64,000 nucleotides of DNA from Roseitalea sp964606055 (GCA_964606055.1 CAZSFA010000001.1:14634-78633); one strand, 5' to 3'; shown: positions 27,925 to 37,497, numbered from the stretch's first letter. Notes: generated by a model not told the origin, from the letters alone. Translations and numbers: made by a program.

Positions 27925-29444
27925 CGGCTGGCCGGAACAGCGCCCGTGCGGATACGGCGGTCGAAAGGCCGCCAGTCGTCGACCGGATCGAGCGGATACA
28001 CGGGCCTCGGAATGCGTTTCCATGGCAACGCATGAACGTCGGACTGGCCCGGGCCTGGCGTATCGGCGCGGATCACCTGCGCCGTTAGCGGAGCGAAGAA
28101 CTGGAAGTTCGACGCGGTCTTGAGAACTGCGATTTTGTAGTTCTCCGGCGCGACACCGAACGCACGGTAGACATCGGGCAAGTTGCCGGCGACACCGCGC
28201 TTCTCGCTGACCAACAGCGTCACGGGACCGACATCGAATACAACCACCCGGCCCATGTCGATATGCGACTGGTGATGGAAGGCGACCGGCACCCGACTGC
28301 CGTCGGCAACGCTGCGAACCTTGCCTGTCACCTCGAGCGGCGCAAAGAACGCGGGCGCGGATTCGCCGCCAAGCGGAAGCGTCACCTCGGCGCCCTCGCC
28401 GGCCTCGGCAAGCCGCGCCACGGCATCAACCGAGATCAGCGGGATCAAGGTCGGGCTCGCGAAGCCCTGCCTCAGGATTGATTCCAGAATGATGTTGCTG
28501 TCGCCTGCGGCGCCGCCAAACACCGTGTCACCGGTATCGCTGAGCACGATCATGCCGTCTTCCGCCCGGTCGGCCATGCGCACCGCATCGTCAACCGAAA
28601 TCGCTTCGCGGTCCTGAAATGCGTCGCGCATCGACCAGGCGAGATCAGCCAGTTCGTCAGCCAGCTCCTCGGCAAGGTCAGGTTCGTCATCGGTGACGAC
28701 GATGGTCGACCACCCGCCCTCATCCACATCCAGCCAGGGTTGCATCGGGTAATTTGACGCTTGCAGCACACGCGGGTCGGCCTCCATCGCCCGCGCACGA
28801 TCGAACCATGTCTTCATCGGACCCTTTGACGTCAGGAACTGCTCCTGATGCGACAGGAGCGGGATCTTGCGCCAAACCATGACCGGCCGCGCGCCTTCCG
28901 CAACGATCCGAAACAGCAACTCACCGCCGACACGCCCGGTATCGTGCAGATCATGCGGCTGCGTGCGGTGGCCGACAATCGCATCGCAGTTGGCGACCAT
29001 CCGATTGGTGATGTTGGCGTGGTGGTCGATCGCTGCCACGATCGGCACATCCGGCCCCAGCACCGACCGGCACAACGCGGCCTGCGCGCCCTCCACATCG
29101 TCCAGATGCTCCGCCGCGCAAGCACCATGCACCTGAAGCGCAAGGCCATCGATCGGGCCGGCGGCCTCAAGGCCTTGGCGGATGCGGTCGGCGAAGAAAT
29201 CGAAAGCTTCGCGCGTGATCCGTCCCCCAGCCACCGCAAATGCACTGACGATCGCAACCGTTTCGACGTCATGCCCGCACCGGTCGACGGCATCGAGATA
29301 GCCGGCAACCATGCTGCCATGGATCGCCTTGGCGAGCATCGCTTCTCCGCTGTCGATGCCGAAGGCGCGATAGTCGTCGAGCGTCGTGAGCACCGGATTG
29401 AAGTCGTTGGTCTCCTGGGCAATGTGGATCAGCGCGATGCGCAC
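27921..29444 (-). CDS. M81 family metallopeptidase (MlrC/microcystinase-like)
   Basis: A full-length 507-residue M81 protein. IAQETNDFNP at the N-terminus, LQVHGACAAEHLDDVEG and IDHHANITNRMV match the MlrC catalytic domain, and the second half matches the MlrC C-terminal domain (SDTGDTVFGGAAGDSN). I chose the GTG at 29444, preceded by GGAGGAAA; upstream in-frame codons lack such a site. The family is zinc dependent and hydrolyses small amides or peptides. It is divergent from the IclR operon, whose promoter carries an 18-bp palindrome, and converges with the DapA-like gene. It is a paralogue of the truncated gene at 1-1269. Confidence 0.88.
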   Translation of the reverse strand: MRIALIHIAQETNDFNPVLTTLDDYRAFGIDSGEAMLAKAIHGSMVAGYLDAVDRCGHDVETVAIVSAFAVAGGRITREAFDFFADRIRQGLEAAGPIDGLALQVHGACAAEHLDDVEGAQAALCRSVLGPDVPIVAAIDHHANITNRMVANCDAIVGHRTQPHDLHDTGRVGGELLFRIVAEGARPVMVWRKIPLLSHQEQFLTSKGPMKTWFDRARAMEADPRVLQASNYPMQPWLDVDEGGWSTIVVTDDEPDLAEELADELADLAWSMRDAFQDREAISVDDAVRMADRAEDGMIVLSDTGDTVFGGAAGDSNIILESILRQGFASPTLIPLISVDAVARLAEAGEGAEVTLPLGGESAPAFFAPLEVTGKVRSVADGSRVPVAFHHQSHIDMGRVVVFDVGPVTLLVSEKRGVAGNLPDVYRAFGVAPENYKIAVLKTASNFQFFAPLTAQVIRADTPGPGQSDVHALPWKRIPRPVYPLDPVDDWRPFDRRIRTGAVPASR

Positions 29445-29697
29445 GGTCGGTTTCCTCCAATGGGCGACGATGACGGGTTCGGCAGGCCCGTCCTCGGGCA
29501 CGAAGCTGGCTGTTCATGCCTGCCGCGCCATGCGCCCGAAGACGGCAAAGTGAAATCCAGATTGATCATCATTCAGCAGTATTGAATAGGATCAGCGGCA
29601 CCACACAAGCAAACCCAGTCAATTAGCCCTTGTCAAGCTGGCCTTGAGGTGCCTTAGTGCGCTGACGACTGTCATTTCGACCGAGATCATCTCCGAC

Positions 29698-29715
29698 AAT
29701 GAACCATGGTTCATT
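29698..29715. promoter_or_regulatory. 18-bp perfect palindrome overlapping the iclR-type gene start
   Basis: AATGAACCATGGTTCATT is its own reverse complement. It contains the ATG (29699-29701) used as the start of the IclR-family gene, so a bound protein would block translation start or transcription entry. It lies in the 254-bp region between the divergent M81 and IclR genes; the rest of that region is AT-rich and shows no other clear element. Autoregulation is the likely role. Confidence 0.65.
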
Positions 29716-30526
29716 ATTATTGAATGGAACTGGAGCATTGGAAGCCAGGATTCAATCGATCGGCCGGGCCGCCGCGTTGCTCCACGCGATGAGCGACGGC
29801 GAGTGGGTCGCGTTTTCCGATCTCGCGGCACGTCTCGGCATCGCCAAGACCACGACCAGCAATCTCGTCGGCGCGCTGGTTGATGTCGGCATGGTCGAGC
29901 ATGATGCCCGGCGTGGCGCTTATCGACTTGGATTGCCACTGCTTGCGTACGGCAAGGCGGTGGAGCGGCGTCTCGACGTCGCCGCCGTGCTGCGGCCGCA
30001 TCTGATCGCGCTGAGCGCTGCCACGCGGGAAACGGTCAACCTGGCGCTGCCGTGCCCGACCGACGCGCTCATTGTCGAAAGCCTTGAAGGCAGCCGCTCG
30101 CTGCGGGTTTCGTCCTATTCGGGCACCCGGGCCAGCTATCATTCCACTGCGTGCGGGCGCGCGTTGCTCGCCTGGCAGGATCCCGCGTTTCGTCAGGCGA
30201 TTTTCGCGATCGGCCCGCTCAGGGCGGTGACGCAGCAGACGGTGACCGACACCGCAACGCTTGAGGCGCAGCTTGCCGAAGGCCGCGAGCGCGGCTGGTT
30301 CACCGAATGCGAAGAAAACGAAGCCGGCAGTGCCTGTGTCGCGGTTCCGGTGTTCGGGCCGGACGGCAGCGTCCTTGCTGCGGTCAGCATCGCTGGCCCG
30401 GTGACCCGCTTTGATGGCGACATCGAGCGTCGCCACGCCGCACTTCTCATGGAAAGGCTGCACCGGACCGATCTGTTCGGCGCGCCTGACCAACCTGACC
30501 AAGCGGCAAGGAAAGCCGTGGCATGA
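29699..30526 (+). CDS. IclR-family transcriptional regulator
   Basis: A 275-residue protein. The winged helix runs through residues about 17-70 (RAAALLHAMSDGEWVAFSDLAARLGIAKTTTSNLVGALVDVGMV) and the IclR effector domain follows (RETVNLALPCPTDALIVESLEG, then SYHSTACGRALLAW). The ATG at 29699 lies inside a perfect 18-bp palindrome and has a weak ribosome binding site; a TTG seven codons downstream is an alternative. It overlaps the next gene in an ATGA and probably controls the aminotransferase/Dpp operon and the divergent M81 gene. Confidence 0.87.
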   Translation: MNHGSLLLNGTGALEARIQSIGRAAALLHAMSDGEWVAFSDLAARLGIAKTTTSNLVGALVDVGMVEHDARRGAYRLGLPLLAYGKAVERRLDVAAVLRPHLIALSAATRETVNLALPCPTDALIVESLEGSRSLRVSSYSGTRASYHSTACGRALLAWQDPAFRQAIFAIGPLRAVTQQTVTDTATLEAQLAEGRERGWFTECEENEAGSACVAVPVFGPDGSVLAAVSIAGPVTRFDGDIERRHAALLMERLHRTDLFGAPDQPDQAARKAVA

Positions 30527-31941
30527 CTGATCGCCGCCCGGCGCAAGCCGCCGATCGTGCCGAAACCATCACGACAAGGGAAGAAACGCCGATGCAACCC
30601 CAACAAGAACTCGCCCCACGCAGCGCGGCGGACCAGGCCAGCCACGGGTTCGACCGATCCGCGCAGGCGATTGAGGACAACAAGGCGTTCATGCCCGGCG
30701 GGGTCAGCAGCAATTTCCGACTTGGCATGGCGCCGACGCCGCTGGTGATCGAAAGCGGCGAAGGCCCCTACCTCACCGACGTCGATGGCAACCGTCTGAT
30801 CGACTACTATCTCGGCATGGGGCCGATGATCCTTGGCCATCGCCCGAAACCGGTCATCGATGCGGTCACCGCCCAGCTTGAGCGCGGCATTCTCTTTGCG
30901 GGGCAGACCCGGATCGAGGCACGCGCGGCACAACTGGTCTGCGAGAAGGTGCCCTGCGCCGAACGGATGCGCTTCAACACGTCGGGTTCGGAGGCCATAC
31001 AGGGCGCCCTGAGGCTCGCGCGAGCCGCCACCGGGCGGCGCACCGTTCTCAAGTTCGAGGGGCATTACCACGGTTGGTTCGACAACGTGCTGTGGTCGGT
31101 CGCACCCGGCCCGGACGCGGCCGGCGACGCGCAAGCTCCTGACCTTGTACCCGGCAGCAAAGGCCAGCTCGACAGCTCCGCAGACGGTCTGGCGGTGCTT
31201 GGCTGGAACGATTTGGAAGCCGTCAAGGCACGCCTTGCCCAGGGCGACGTCGCCGCAGTCATCATGGAACCGTCCATGTGCAACGCCGGCGCGATCCATC
31301 CCGAAGACGGCTATCTGGAAGGCGTGCGCGAAGCCTGCACCGAGACCGGCACGATCCTGATCTTCGATGAGGTGATCACCGGGTTCCGTCTGGCGCCGGG
31401 CGGCGCTCAGGAACGGCTCGGCGTCACACCCGATCTCGCCACCTTCGGCAAGGCGATCGCCAACGGGTTTCCGGTCGCGGCGCTCGCCGGCCGGGCCGAC
31501 CTTATGGACCTGTGCACCCAGGGTGTCCTGCACGGCGGCACCTACAACTCCCAGCCGGTGGCGATGGCCGCCACCGCCGCCACGCTTGAAGCGCTCACGC
31601 CCGAACTGTTCGCCACGATCGAGACCGAGGGCGGCGTTCTGATGGACGGATTGCGGGATCTGTTTGCGTCCGAGGGCGTCATGGCGACCGTCACGGGCTT
31701 TCCGCAGATTTTCCACGTCGGCTTCGGCCTTGATGCGCCGGCGCGCAACTATCGCGACCTGACGCGGATGAACAAGACAGCATATCGCGCGTTCTGCGCT
31801 GCCATGCTGACGCGCGGCGTACGCTTGCTCGAGCGGGGCGCCTGGTTCCTGTCGAGTACGCACGGCCCCGACGTCATCGAGCAAACGCTCGGCGCAGCCA
31901 GCGATTCGGTGCGCGCGCTCAAGCGCGACGGCGTTCTGTGA
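30523..31941 (+). CDS. Class III aminotransferase (glutamate-1-semialdehyde aminomutase-like)
   Basis: A 472-residue PLP enzyme: PGGVSSNFR near residue 65, MRFNTSGSEAIQGALRLARAATGR, FEGHYHGW, IFDEVITGFR and the PLP lysine at 310 (FGKAIANGF). The family interconverts amino and oxo groups, and members outside haem synthesis act on amino sugars or beta-amino acids. The ATG at 30523 overlaps the IclR stop; an ATG at 30592 with its own AGGGA site is a possible start that removes 23 residues. The gene precedes a Dpp-type importer, suggesting deamination of the imported solute. Confidence 0.86.
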   Translation: MTDRRPAQAADRAETITTREETPMQPQQELAPRSAADQASHGFDRSAQAIEDNKAFMPGGVSSNFRLGMAPTPLVIESGEGPYLTDVDGNRLIDYYLGMGPMILGHRPKPVIDAVTAQLERGILFAGQTRIEARAAQLVCEKVPCAERMRFNTSGSEAIQGALRLARAATGRRTVLKFEGHYHGWFDNVLWSVAPGPDAAGDAQAPDLVPGSKGQLDSSADGLAVLGWNDLEAVKARLAQGDVAAVIMEPSMCNAGAIHPEDGYLEGVREACTETGTILIFDEVITGFRLAPGGAQERLGVTPDLATFGKAIANGFPVAALAGRADLMDLCTQGVLHGGTYNSQPVAMAATAATLEALTPELFATIETEGGVLMDGLRDLFASEGVMATVTGFPQIFHVGFGLDAPARNYRDLTRMNKTAYRAFCAAMLTRGVRLLERGAWFLSSTHGPDVIEQTLGAASDSVRALKRDGVL

Positions 31942-31986
31942 TCCCCGATTGTTCACGGTCATATCTAGTTACGGAGGAACTGACCC

Positions 31987-33537
31987 ATGCACCATGAAAC
32001 CAAACGCAAGCTCTGCCGCGGATCGACGGCGCTGGTCGCCGCGGCGATCGCGCTCGCAGGCACATTTCATGCGTCGCCCGCCAGCGCCGAGGTGGCGGAC
32101 TCGCCGCGCGCGGAAGCCAACGCCGTCATCCTGGCGGCCCGGCAGGATCCCGGCACGCTCGACTACGTCAAGAGCAACCTGACCGCTCTGCGTCTTTGGG
32201 TGCCCGGCAATGTGATGGAACCGCTGGTCTACTTCAACGGAGACGGCTCGGTGTCTCCCGGCGTTGCCGAAGCATGGGAGATCAGTGAAGACCGGACGAC
32301 GTACACATTCACCATCCGGGAAGGCAACTTCTCCGACGGCTCGCCGATCACCGCCGAAGACGTCATCTACTCGCTGGAAACGATGAGCGAGAGCCCGGTC
32401 GTTTCAAACGCTGCCGCACACGACGCGGTGGCCGCGATCGACAAGCTCGACGATCGCACCGTGCAGGTTCAGCTTTCGCGCCCGAGCCAGAACTTCTGGC
32501 GCGGCATGGGTGACGTGGCTGGTCTCATTCAGCCGCAGGCGGCGGCCGACCAGATCGCCACAAACCCGATCGGTTCTGGCCCGTACCGGATCGTCGAATA
32601 TGTTTCCAACAGCCACATCGAGTTCGAGGCAAACCCGGAATACTGGGGCGAGCAGCCGGAAATCACGAGCGTGACGGTTCGGATCATCACCGATGGTACG
32701 GCCAAACTGAACGCGATCGAAGCTGGTGAAATCGACTCTTCGCCCGTCAACACCGTCGACCTGTGGGAACAGATCGTCAATCGCGGTTTGGACGAGAACT
32801 ACACGCTGGTCACCTTCCCGCAGGCGGGCGAGCCGACCTATGCCGTGGTCAACACCAACGTCGATCCGGAGATCCGGAAGACGATTGCCATGACGCTCGA
32901 TCGTCAGGCGTTCAATGATGCGTTCGGCGCACCCTGGGGCGTCGAGAACACCTGCACGTTCGGCCTGCCGCACTATCCCTGGTACCAGGCGGAGAGCGAA
33001 GACACCTGCCCCCACCCCTACGACATGGAAGGCGCGATGGCCCGCATCGCGGAAAACGGCTGGGGCGACCTCTCGCTCGAGTATGCCTCGCTCAGCGACG
33101 TGCCCGACCTGTCCCTGCCCGCTGATCTGATGATCCCGCTGATGCAGGCGGCGGGCTTCACGGTCGATCGCAACGCGATGGACCTTGCGCGCTACTCGCA
33201 GTTGATCTTCCAGGGGCGTCCGCCACAGTTCGACGTCACGATCATGGCCGGCCCCGGCGAGCCCACGCAATGGGCCTGCTCGGACCCCGAAAAGGCAGGC
33301 TGGAGCACCTATTGCAGCGCCGCCTACACCGACGCGCTGGCCGCCGCCGACCAGGCGCTGAACCAGGAGGACTACGTCAAGCACATGATGGAGGCCTCCG
33401 CCGTCCTGCGCGACGATGCGATCATCATTCCGATCATCGCGAAAGCCGGCGTCGGCCTCTACCACCCGGATCTGGTGGGCTTCATCGAGCCTCGGGTCGG
33501 CGTCGCGATCGAGTTCGCGCCGATGTCCTGGCAGTGA
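31987..33537 (+). CDS. Family 5 extracellular solute-binding protein (normal domain order)
   Basis: A 516-residue periplasmic protein with a signal peptide (hydrophobic ALVAAAIALAGTFHA, cleavage after ASPASA near residue 34). The order is the usual one: NVMEPLVYFNGDGSVSPGVA, YTFTIREGNFSDGSPITAEDV, NPIGSGPYRI, then DPEIRKTIAMTLDRQAF in the second half. It is therefore the reference for the rotated protein at 15181-16803. GGAGG lies 9 bases before the ATG. It delivers a peptide-like or other ligand to the following DppB/C-type permeases. Confidence 0.92.
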   Translation: MHHETKRKLCRGSTALVAAAIALAGTFHASPASAEVADSPRAEANAVILAARQDPGTLDYVKSNLTALRLWVPGNVMEPLVYFNGDGSVSPGVAEAWEISEDRTTYTFTIREGNFSDGSPITAEDVIYSLETMSESPVVSNAAAHDAVAAIDKLDDRTVQVQLSRPSQNFWRGMGDVAGLIQPQAAADQIATNPIGSGPYRIVEYVSNSHIEFEANPEYWGEQPEITSVTVRIITDGTAKLNAIEAGEIDSSPVNTVDLWEQIVNRGLDENYTLVTFPQAGEPTYAVVNTNVDPEIRKTIAMTLDRQAFNDAFGAPWGVENTCTFGLPHYPWYQAESEDTCPHPYDMEGAMARIAENGWGDLSLEYASLSDVPDLSLPADLMIPLMQAAGFTVDRNAMDLARYSQLIFQGRPPQFDVTIMAGPGEPTQWACSDPEKAGWSTYCSAAYTDALAAADQALNQEDYVKHMMEASAVLRDDAIIIPIIAKAGVGLYHPDLVGFIEPRVGVAIEFAPMSWQ

Positions 33538-33563
33538 TCGGCGCACAACATTCCAAAGCAGGC

Positions 33564-33583
33564 TGCCGGCAGCGATGCCGGCA
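33564..33583 (+). promoter_or_regulatory. Intercistronic stem-loop after the second family 5 binding-protein gene
   Basis: An 8-bp perfect stem (TGCCGGCA at 33564-33571 with TGCCGGCA at 33576-33583) closes a GCGA loop. It occupies the gap between binding-protein and permease genes, as in the first Dpp-type operon, and no T-run follows. It probably protects the upstream message or limits read-through. Confidence 0.55.
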
Positions 33584-33629
33584 ACCCGCAACCGACATCT
33601 ACGCGATTCCGGCATAAAGGGCCTTTACC

Positions 33630-34580
33630 GTGCTGTTTCGCTATGTGCTGCGAAGGCTCGTCTTCTTCATCGGGGCGATGTTCATCGCCTCGGTGCTGAT
33701 CTTCGTGTTGATCAGGGCAGCGGGCGGAAATGTCGCCGCCGTGGTTCTGGGTCGCGATGCCAGCCCGGAGGCCATTGAGGCGCTGGCGATCGAATACGGC
33801 CTCGACCGGCCCTGGGTCGTGCAATATGTCGACTGGATATCCGGCATGATGGCCGGCGATCTGGGACAGTCGTTCCGCACCGGCGAGAGCGTCGCCGAAC
33901 TGGTCATGTCGCGCTTGCCGATTTCCGTGCCATTGGCGGGCTGTGGCCTGCTGCTGGCCATCCTGATCGCCATCCCTGCCGGCACCTACGCGGCGCGCAA
34001 CGCCGGCAATCCGTCAGGAACACTGGTCGCGCTGATCAGCCAGATCGGCATTGCCGTGCCGGTGTTCTGGGCCGGTGTCTTGCTGTCGCTGCTGTTCGGC
34101 GTCCAGCTTGGCTGGTTGCCGACCGGCGGCTGGACACCGTGGGGCACGTCCGTGGGCGGCGCCATCCAATCGCTCGTTCTGCCGGTGCTGGCGCTCGGAC
34201 TGGTGATGGCGGCGTCGCTCAGCCGCTATGTCCGCACCGCCGTGCTCGACGTGATGAACCAGGACTATGTACGCACCGCGCGCGCCAGCGGCATGAGCCA
34301 GACGCGGGCTCTGCTGACAGTCGGCCTGCCCAACGCCGCACTGCCGATCGTCACATTCCTCGGCCTCCTGATCGCTGAACTGATCGGAGGGACCGTCATC
34401 ATCGAAACCGTCTTCTCGCTGCCCGGGCTGAGCCGCATGATCCTTGCCAACGTCGCCGCGCGCGAGGTCATCGTCGTGCAGTCAACGGTGATGCTGATCA
34501 TCGTCTTCGTGATGTTCGTCAACCTCATCGTCGACCTGCTCTATGGCCTGCTCGACCCGCGCATTCGCGTTGCCGGATAG
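33630..34580 (+). CDS. ABC transporter permease, DppB/OppB type
   Basis: A 316-residue inner-membrane protein with the DppB N-terminal helix (LFRYVLRRLVFFIGAMFIASVLI), the LDRPWVVQYVDWISGMMAGDLGQSF-type periplasmic segment, five more helices and the EAA loop (ARASGMSQTRALLTVGLPNA). It starts with GTG, preceded by AAAGGG at 8 bases. It forms the second Dpp-type importer with 34595-35479 and the two ATPases. Confidence 0.91.
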   Translation: MLFRYVLRRLVFFIGAMFIASVLIFVLIRAAGGNVAAVVLGRDASPEAIEALAIEYGLDRPWVVQYVDWISGMMAGDLGQSFRTGESVAELVMSRLPISVPLAGCGLLLAILIAIPAGTYAARNAGNPSGTLVALISQIGIAVPVFWAGVLLSLLFGVQLGWLPTGGWTPWGTSVGGAIQSLVLPVLALGLVMAASLSRYVRTAVLDVMNQDYVRTARASGMSQTRALLTVGLPNAALPIVTFLGLLIAELIGGTVIIETVFSLPGLSRMILANVAAREVIVVQSTVMLIIVFVMFVNLIVDLLYGLLDPRIRVAG

Positions 34581-34594
34581 GCGCCCGCAAAGCC

Positions 34595-35479
34595 ATGTCT
34601 CAAGCCGAACCTCATCTGCCGGCCGAAACGCCAACGCCTCCCGCGCGGACCCGGCGCCGATTTCGGGCAAACGCCTCGCTGATCGTCGGACTGGTGCTGA
34701 CCAGCGGTTTCTTTCTGATCGCGCTCATCTCGTTCTTCTACGTACCGCATGATCCCAACCTTCCCAATGTGCGCAATCGCCTCCTGCCTTTCGGCACGGC
34801 GGGCCATCTGTTCGGCACCGATGTCCTTGGCCGTGACATCACCTCGCAGTTGATGGTCGGCGCGCAGACCTCGCTGCTGGTCGGCGTTGGCGGAGCCGCG
34901 ATCGCCCTGGTACTGGGCACGATCGCCGGCCTCGCGGCAGCCTCATCGAGCAAACTCGTCGACGAGACCATCATGCGAGGCGCCGACGTGTTGCTTTCGA
35001 TCCCCGGCATCGTCACCGCGCTCGTCCTTGCGGCAACCATCGGCTCCGGCGCGGGCACGACGATCCTCGCGCTGACGGCATTCTTCACGCCGTCCTTCAC
35101 GCGCGTGATCCGTTCGGCGGCGCTGACGGTGCTTGAGGAGAACTACATCATCGCGGCGCGCCTTTACGGCCGGAACCGCATCTTCATCCTGGCCCGCCAT
35201 GTGGTCCCCAACATCGCCGGCGTGATGATCGTTCAGTTCACACTGTACTTCGCCGTTGGCATCTTGGTTGAATCGAGCCTGTCCTATCTCGGCGTCGGCG
35301 TCAGCCGACCCTCCATGTCATGGGGCCTGATGCTCAACGAGGCACAGCAGCAGGTCGGCGTGTCGTCGCCGCTTGCCATGTGGCCGGGGCTGGCCATCGT
35401 GCTCGTCGTCCTGGGCCTGAACCTGCTTGGCGACGGGCTGCGCGACATGCTCGATCCCAAACTGAACGGGAGGCGGTGA
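34595..35479 (+). CDS. ABC transporter permease, DppC/OppC type
   Basis: A 294-residue DppC-class permease. FGTDVLGRDITSQLMVGAQ near residue 70 is the family signature, and the EAA region is ARLYGRNRIFILARHVVPN. It begins 14 bases after the DppB-type gene and its TGA shares a base with the ATG of the next gene (TGATG). It is the membrane partner in the second Dpp-type importer. Confidence 0.91.
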   Translation: MSQAEPHLPAETPTPPARTRRRFRANASLIVGLVLTSGFFLIALISFFYVPHDPNLPNVRNRLLPFGTAGHLFGTDVLGRDITSQLMVGAQTSLLVGVGGAAIALVLGTIAGLAAASSSKLVDETIMRGADVLLSIPGIVTALVLAATIGSGAGTTILALTAFFTPSFTRVIRSAALTVLEENYIIAARLYGRNRIFILARHVVPNIAGVMIVQFTLYFAVGILVESSLSYLGVGVSRPSMSWGLMLNEAQQQVGVSSPLAMWPGLAIVLVVLGLNLLGDGLRDMLDPKLNGRR

Positions 35480-36468
35480 TGGACACCGCAAACGCCGTCG
35501 AGGTGCGCGACCTCAAGGTCAAGGCATCCGGCTTGACCGCCGTGCGCGGCGTCTCGTTCACCATTGCGGCCGGCGGCCGCATGGGCCTTGTCGGCGAATC
35601 CGGATCCGGCAAGACGCTGACCGCCTTGTCGCTCATGGGCTTGCTTCCGATGGGCCTGCGCGCCGAAGGCGAGATCATCCACGATGGCGTCGATGTGACG
35701 ACGCTTTCCGACGCGCAACTGTCGCGCAAGCGCGGACGGACCATGTCGATGGTCTTCCAGGATCCGCTGTCGGCACTCAACCCGGTGCGGCGCGTCGGCC
35801 ACCAGATCGCGTCGGTGATCCGGCGTCACAAGGGCGCGGGCCGCAGCGAAGCCGCGCGGCAAGCGCTCAGCCTCATCGAGCAGATGAAACTGCCGCGTGC
35901 CGAGCGCATTGTGCGCAGCTATCCGCACGAGTTGTCCGGCGGCCAGCGCCAGCGGATCATGATCGCCATGGCTCTGGCCTGCTACCCGCAGTTGATCATC
36001 GCCGATGAGCCGACCACCGCGCTCGATGTAACGGTGCAGAAACAGGTGCTGCGCCTGCTCAACGATGCGGTCGCCGAACGCGGCTGTGCGCTGTTGATGA
36101 TAACACACGACCTGCCGATCGTGGCGGCCATGTGCGAGACGGTCGCCGTGATGTATGCGGGCAAGATCGTCGAGATCGGCCCGGTCGCAGAAGTGTTCAC
36201 CGCGCCTCGCCATCCCTATACGCGCAGCCTTCTGGACTCGCAGCCGACCATGGACAACATCGCCTTTGATGGCTCGACCCGCCTGCCGTCCATTCCCGGC
36301 ATGGTACCGGCCCTCGACCGGCTGCCGACCGGTTGCGCCTTTCATCCCCGCTGCCCGCGCGCCGACGATGCCTGTGCCAGCCGGATACCGCCGCTCGGCG
36401 GCCACACCCGTCAATCGGCCTGCTGGCATCCATTGGCCGAAACCCGCTCCAGGGAAGATGCCGCATGA
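35479..36468 (+). CDS. ABC transporter ATP-binding protein, DppD/OppD type
   Basis: A 329-residue ATPase: Walker A GESGSGKT, VFQDPLSALNP, signature LSGGQRQR, Walker B LIIADEPTTALD, and a C-terminal Cys cluster (GCAFHPRCPRADDAC). The ATG at 35479 overlaps the previous TGA by one base with GGGAGG upstream. It overlaps the next ATPase gene by ATGA. It hydrolyses ATP for the second Dpp-type importer. Confidence 0.92.
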   Translation: MDTANAVEVRDLKVKASGLTAVRGVSFTIAAGGRMGLVGESGSGKTLTALSLMGLLPMGLRAEGEIIHDGVDVTTLSDAQLSRKRGRTMSMVFQDPLSALNPVRRVGHQIASVIRRHKGAGRSEAARQALSLIEQMKLPRAERIVRSYPHELSGGQRQRIMIAMALACYPQLIIADEPTTALDVTVQKQVLRLLNDAVAERGCALLMITHDLPIVAAMCETVAVMYAGKIVEIGPVAEVFTAPRHPYTRSLLDSQPTMDNIAFDGSTRLPSIPGMVPALDRLPTGCAFHPRCPRADDACASRIPPLGGHTRQSACWHPLAETRSREDAA

Positions 36469-37301
36469 AACCCGAGGGCACGGCCATGGCGGATACGCCA
36501 ATCCTTGCGGCGCGCGGGGTCACGCAGACTTATCGCCTGAACCGGACGCGCCTGTTCGAGCAGCGCCCGGTGCTGACAGCGCTCGACACGGTCGACTTTG
36601 ACGTTCGCCCCGGCGAAGCCGTCGGCCTGGTTGGCGAATCCGGATCGGGAAAATCGACGCTGACCCGCTTGTTGATCGGCATCGAGGCGCCGGTCACTGG
36701 CACCGTTTCCTTCGAAACCGACGATGTCGCGCAGATGACGGTGGACCGCAGACGCCAGTTTCGCCAATCGGTGCAGATGGTGCTGCAGGATCCGCGCAGC
36801 TCGCTCGACCCGCGCATGCGCGTCGGCAACGCGCTCATGGAGCCGCTGCGCAGCCTGCAGATCGATTGCGACCATCGTGCGCGCGTGAGCGAGGTGCTTG
36901 AACAGGTCGGTCTCGACGAGCAGGCGCTCCACAAGTACCCGCACGAGTTTTCCGGCGGCCAGCTTCAGCGCATTGCGATTGCGCGTGCATTGATGCCGCA
37001 ACCACGTGTGCTGGTCGCCGACGAGCCGGTGTCCGCGCTCGATGTCTCGATCCAGGCGCAGGTTCTCAACCTGTTGCGCGACCTGGTCGATGAACTCGGT
37101 CTCAGCCTCATCCTGATCGCGCATGATCTGTCGGTGGTTGCCTACACGACCAGCCGGGTCTCCGTCATGGCGGCGGGGAGGATCGTCGAGACCGGGCGGC
37201 CGGCGGATCTGTTCTCGCAGCCCAAGGCCGAGGCCACGCAGAACCTGGTCGATGCGGTTCTCACGGTTCGTGGCGGACTGGCCGGCACGGCGCTGGCATA
37301 G
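36465..37301 (+). CDS. ABC transporter ATP-binding protein, DppF/OppF type (short form)
   Basis: A 278-residue ATPase: Walker A GESGSGKST, LQDPRSSLDP, signature FSGGQLQR, Walker B VLVADEPVSALD. It ends soon after the ATPase core (LFSQPKAEATQNLVDAVL) and lacks the Cys-rich oligopeptide extension present in its three relatives in the window. The ATG at 36465 is in an ATGA overlap; an ATG at 36486 with GAGGG upstream is also possible. It is the last gene of the IclR-headed operon; 234 bases follow before the transketolase gene. Confidence 0.9.
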   Translation: MKPEGTAMADTPILAARGVTQTYRLNRTRLFEQRPVLTALDTVDFDVRPGEAVGLVGESGSGKSTLTRLLIGIEAPVTGTVSFETDDVAQMTVDRRRQFRQSVQMVLQDPRSSLDPRMRVGNALMEPLRSLQIDCDHRARVSEVLEQVGLDEQALHKYPHEFSGGQLQRIAIARALMPQPRVLVADEPVSALDVSIQAQVLNLLRDLVDELGLSLILIAHDLSVVAYTTSRVSVMAAGRIVETGRPADLFSQPKAEATQNLVDAVLTVRGGLAGTALA

Positions 37302-37484
37302 CGCGAAAATCGCAACTGGTCATCCGCAACCGACCCGTGGCGTCAGTTCGACTGCCTCTGGGCGATGAATGGGAACGCCAGACAAAAGGCTCGGCTGAAC
37401 CTGCTTTCGTGACCCGTTCCAGCCCGATTGCAGCATCGGTTCCACTGCCCGAGCACACTCAATCAGGCAAATGCCAACACCACT

Positions 37485-37497
37485 TGACATTTGTAAG
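37485..37497. promoter_or_regulatory. Candidate SorC box / -35 element upstream of the transketolase operon
   Basis: TTGACATTTGTAA matches 11 of 13 bases of TTGACTTTTGTCA, which is the box upstream of the ABC operon at 44826-44838 read on the minus strand. TTGACA also makes a plausible -35 element. It lies 38 bases before the GTG of the transketolase N-subunit gene, whose AGGAGG site is at about 37522. The rest of the 37302-37484 gap shows no gene or strong structure. Confidence 0.5.
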
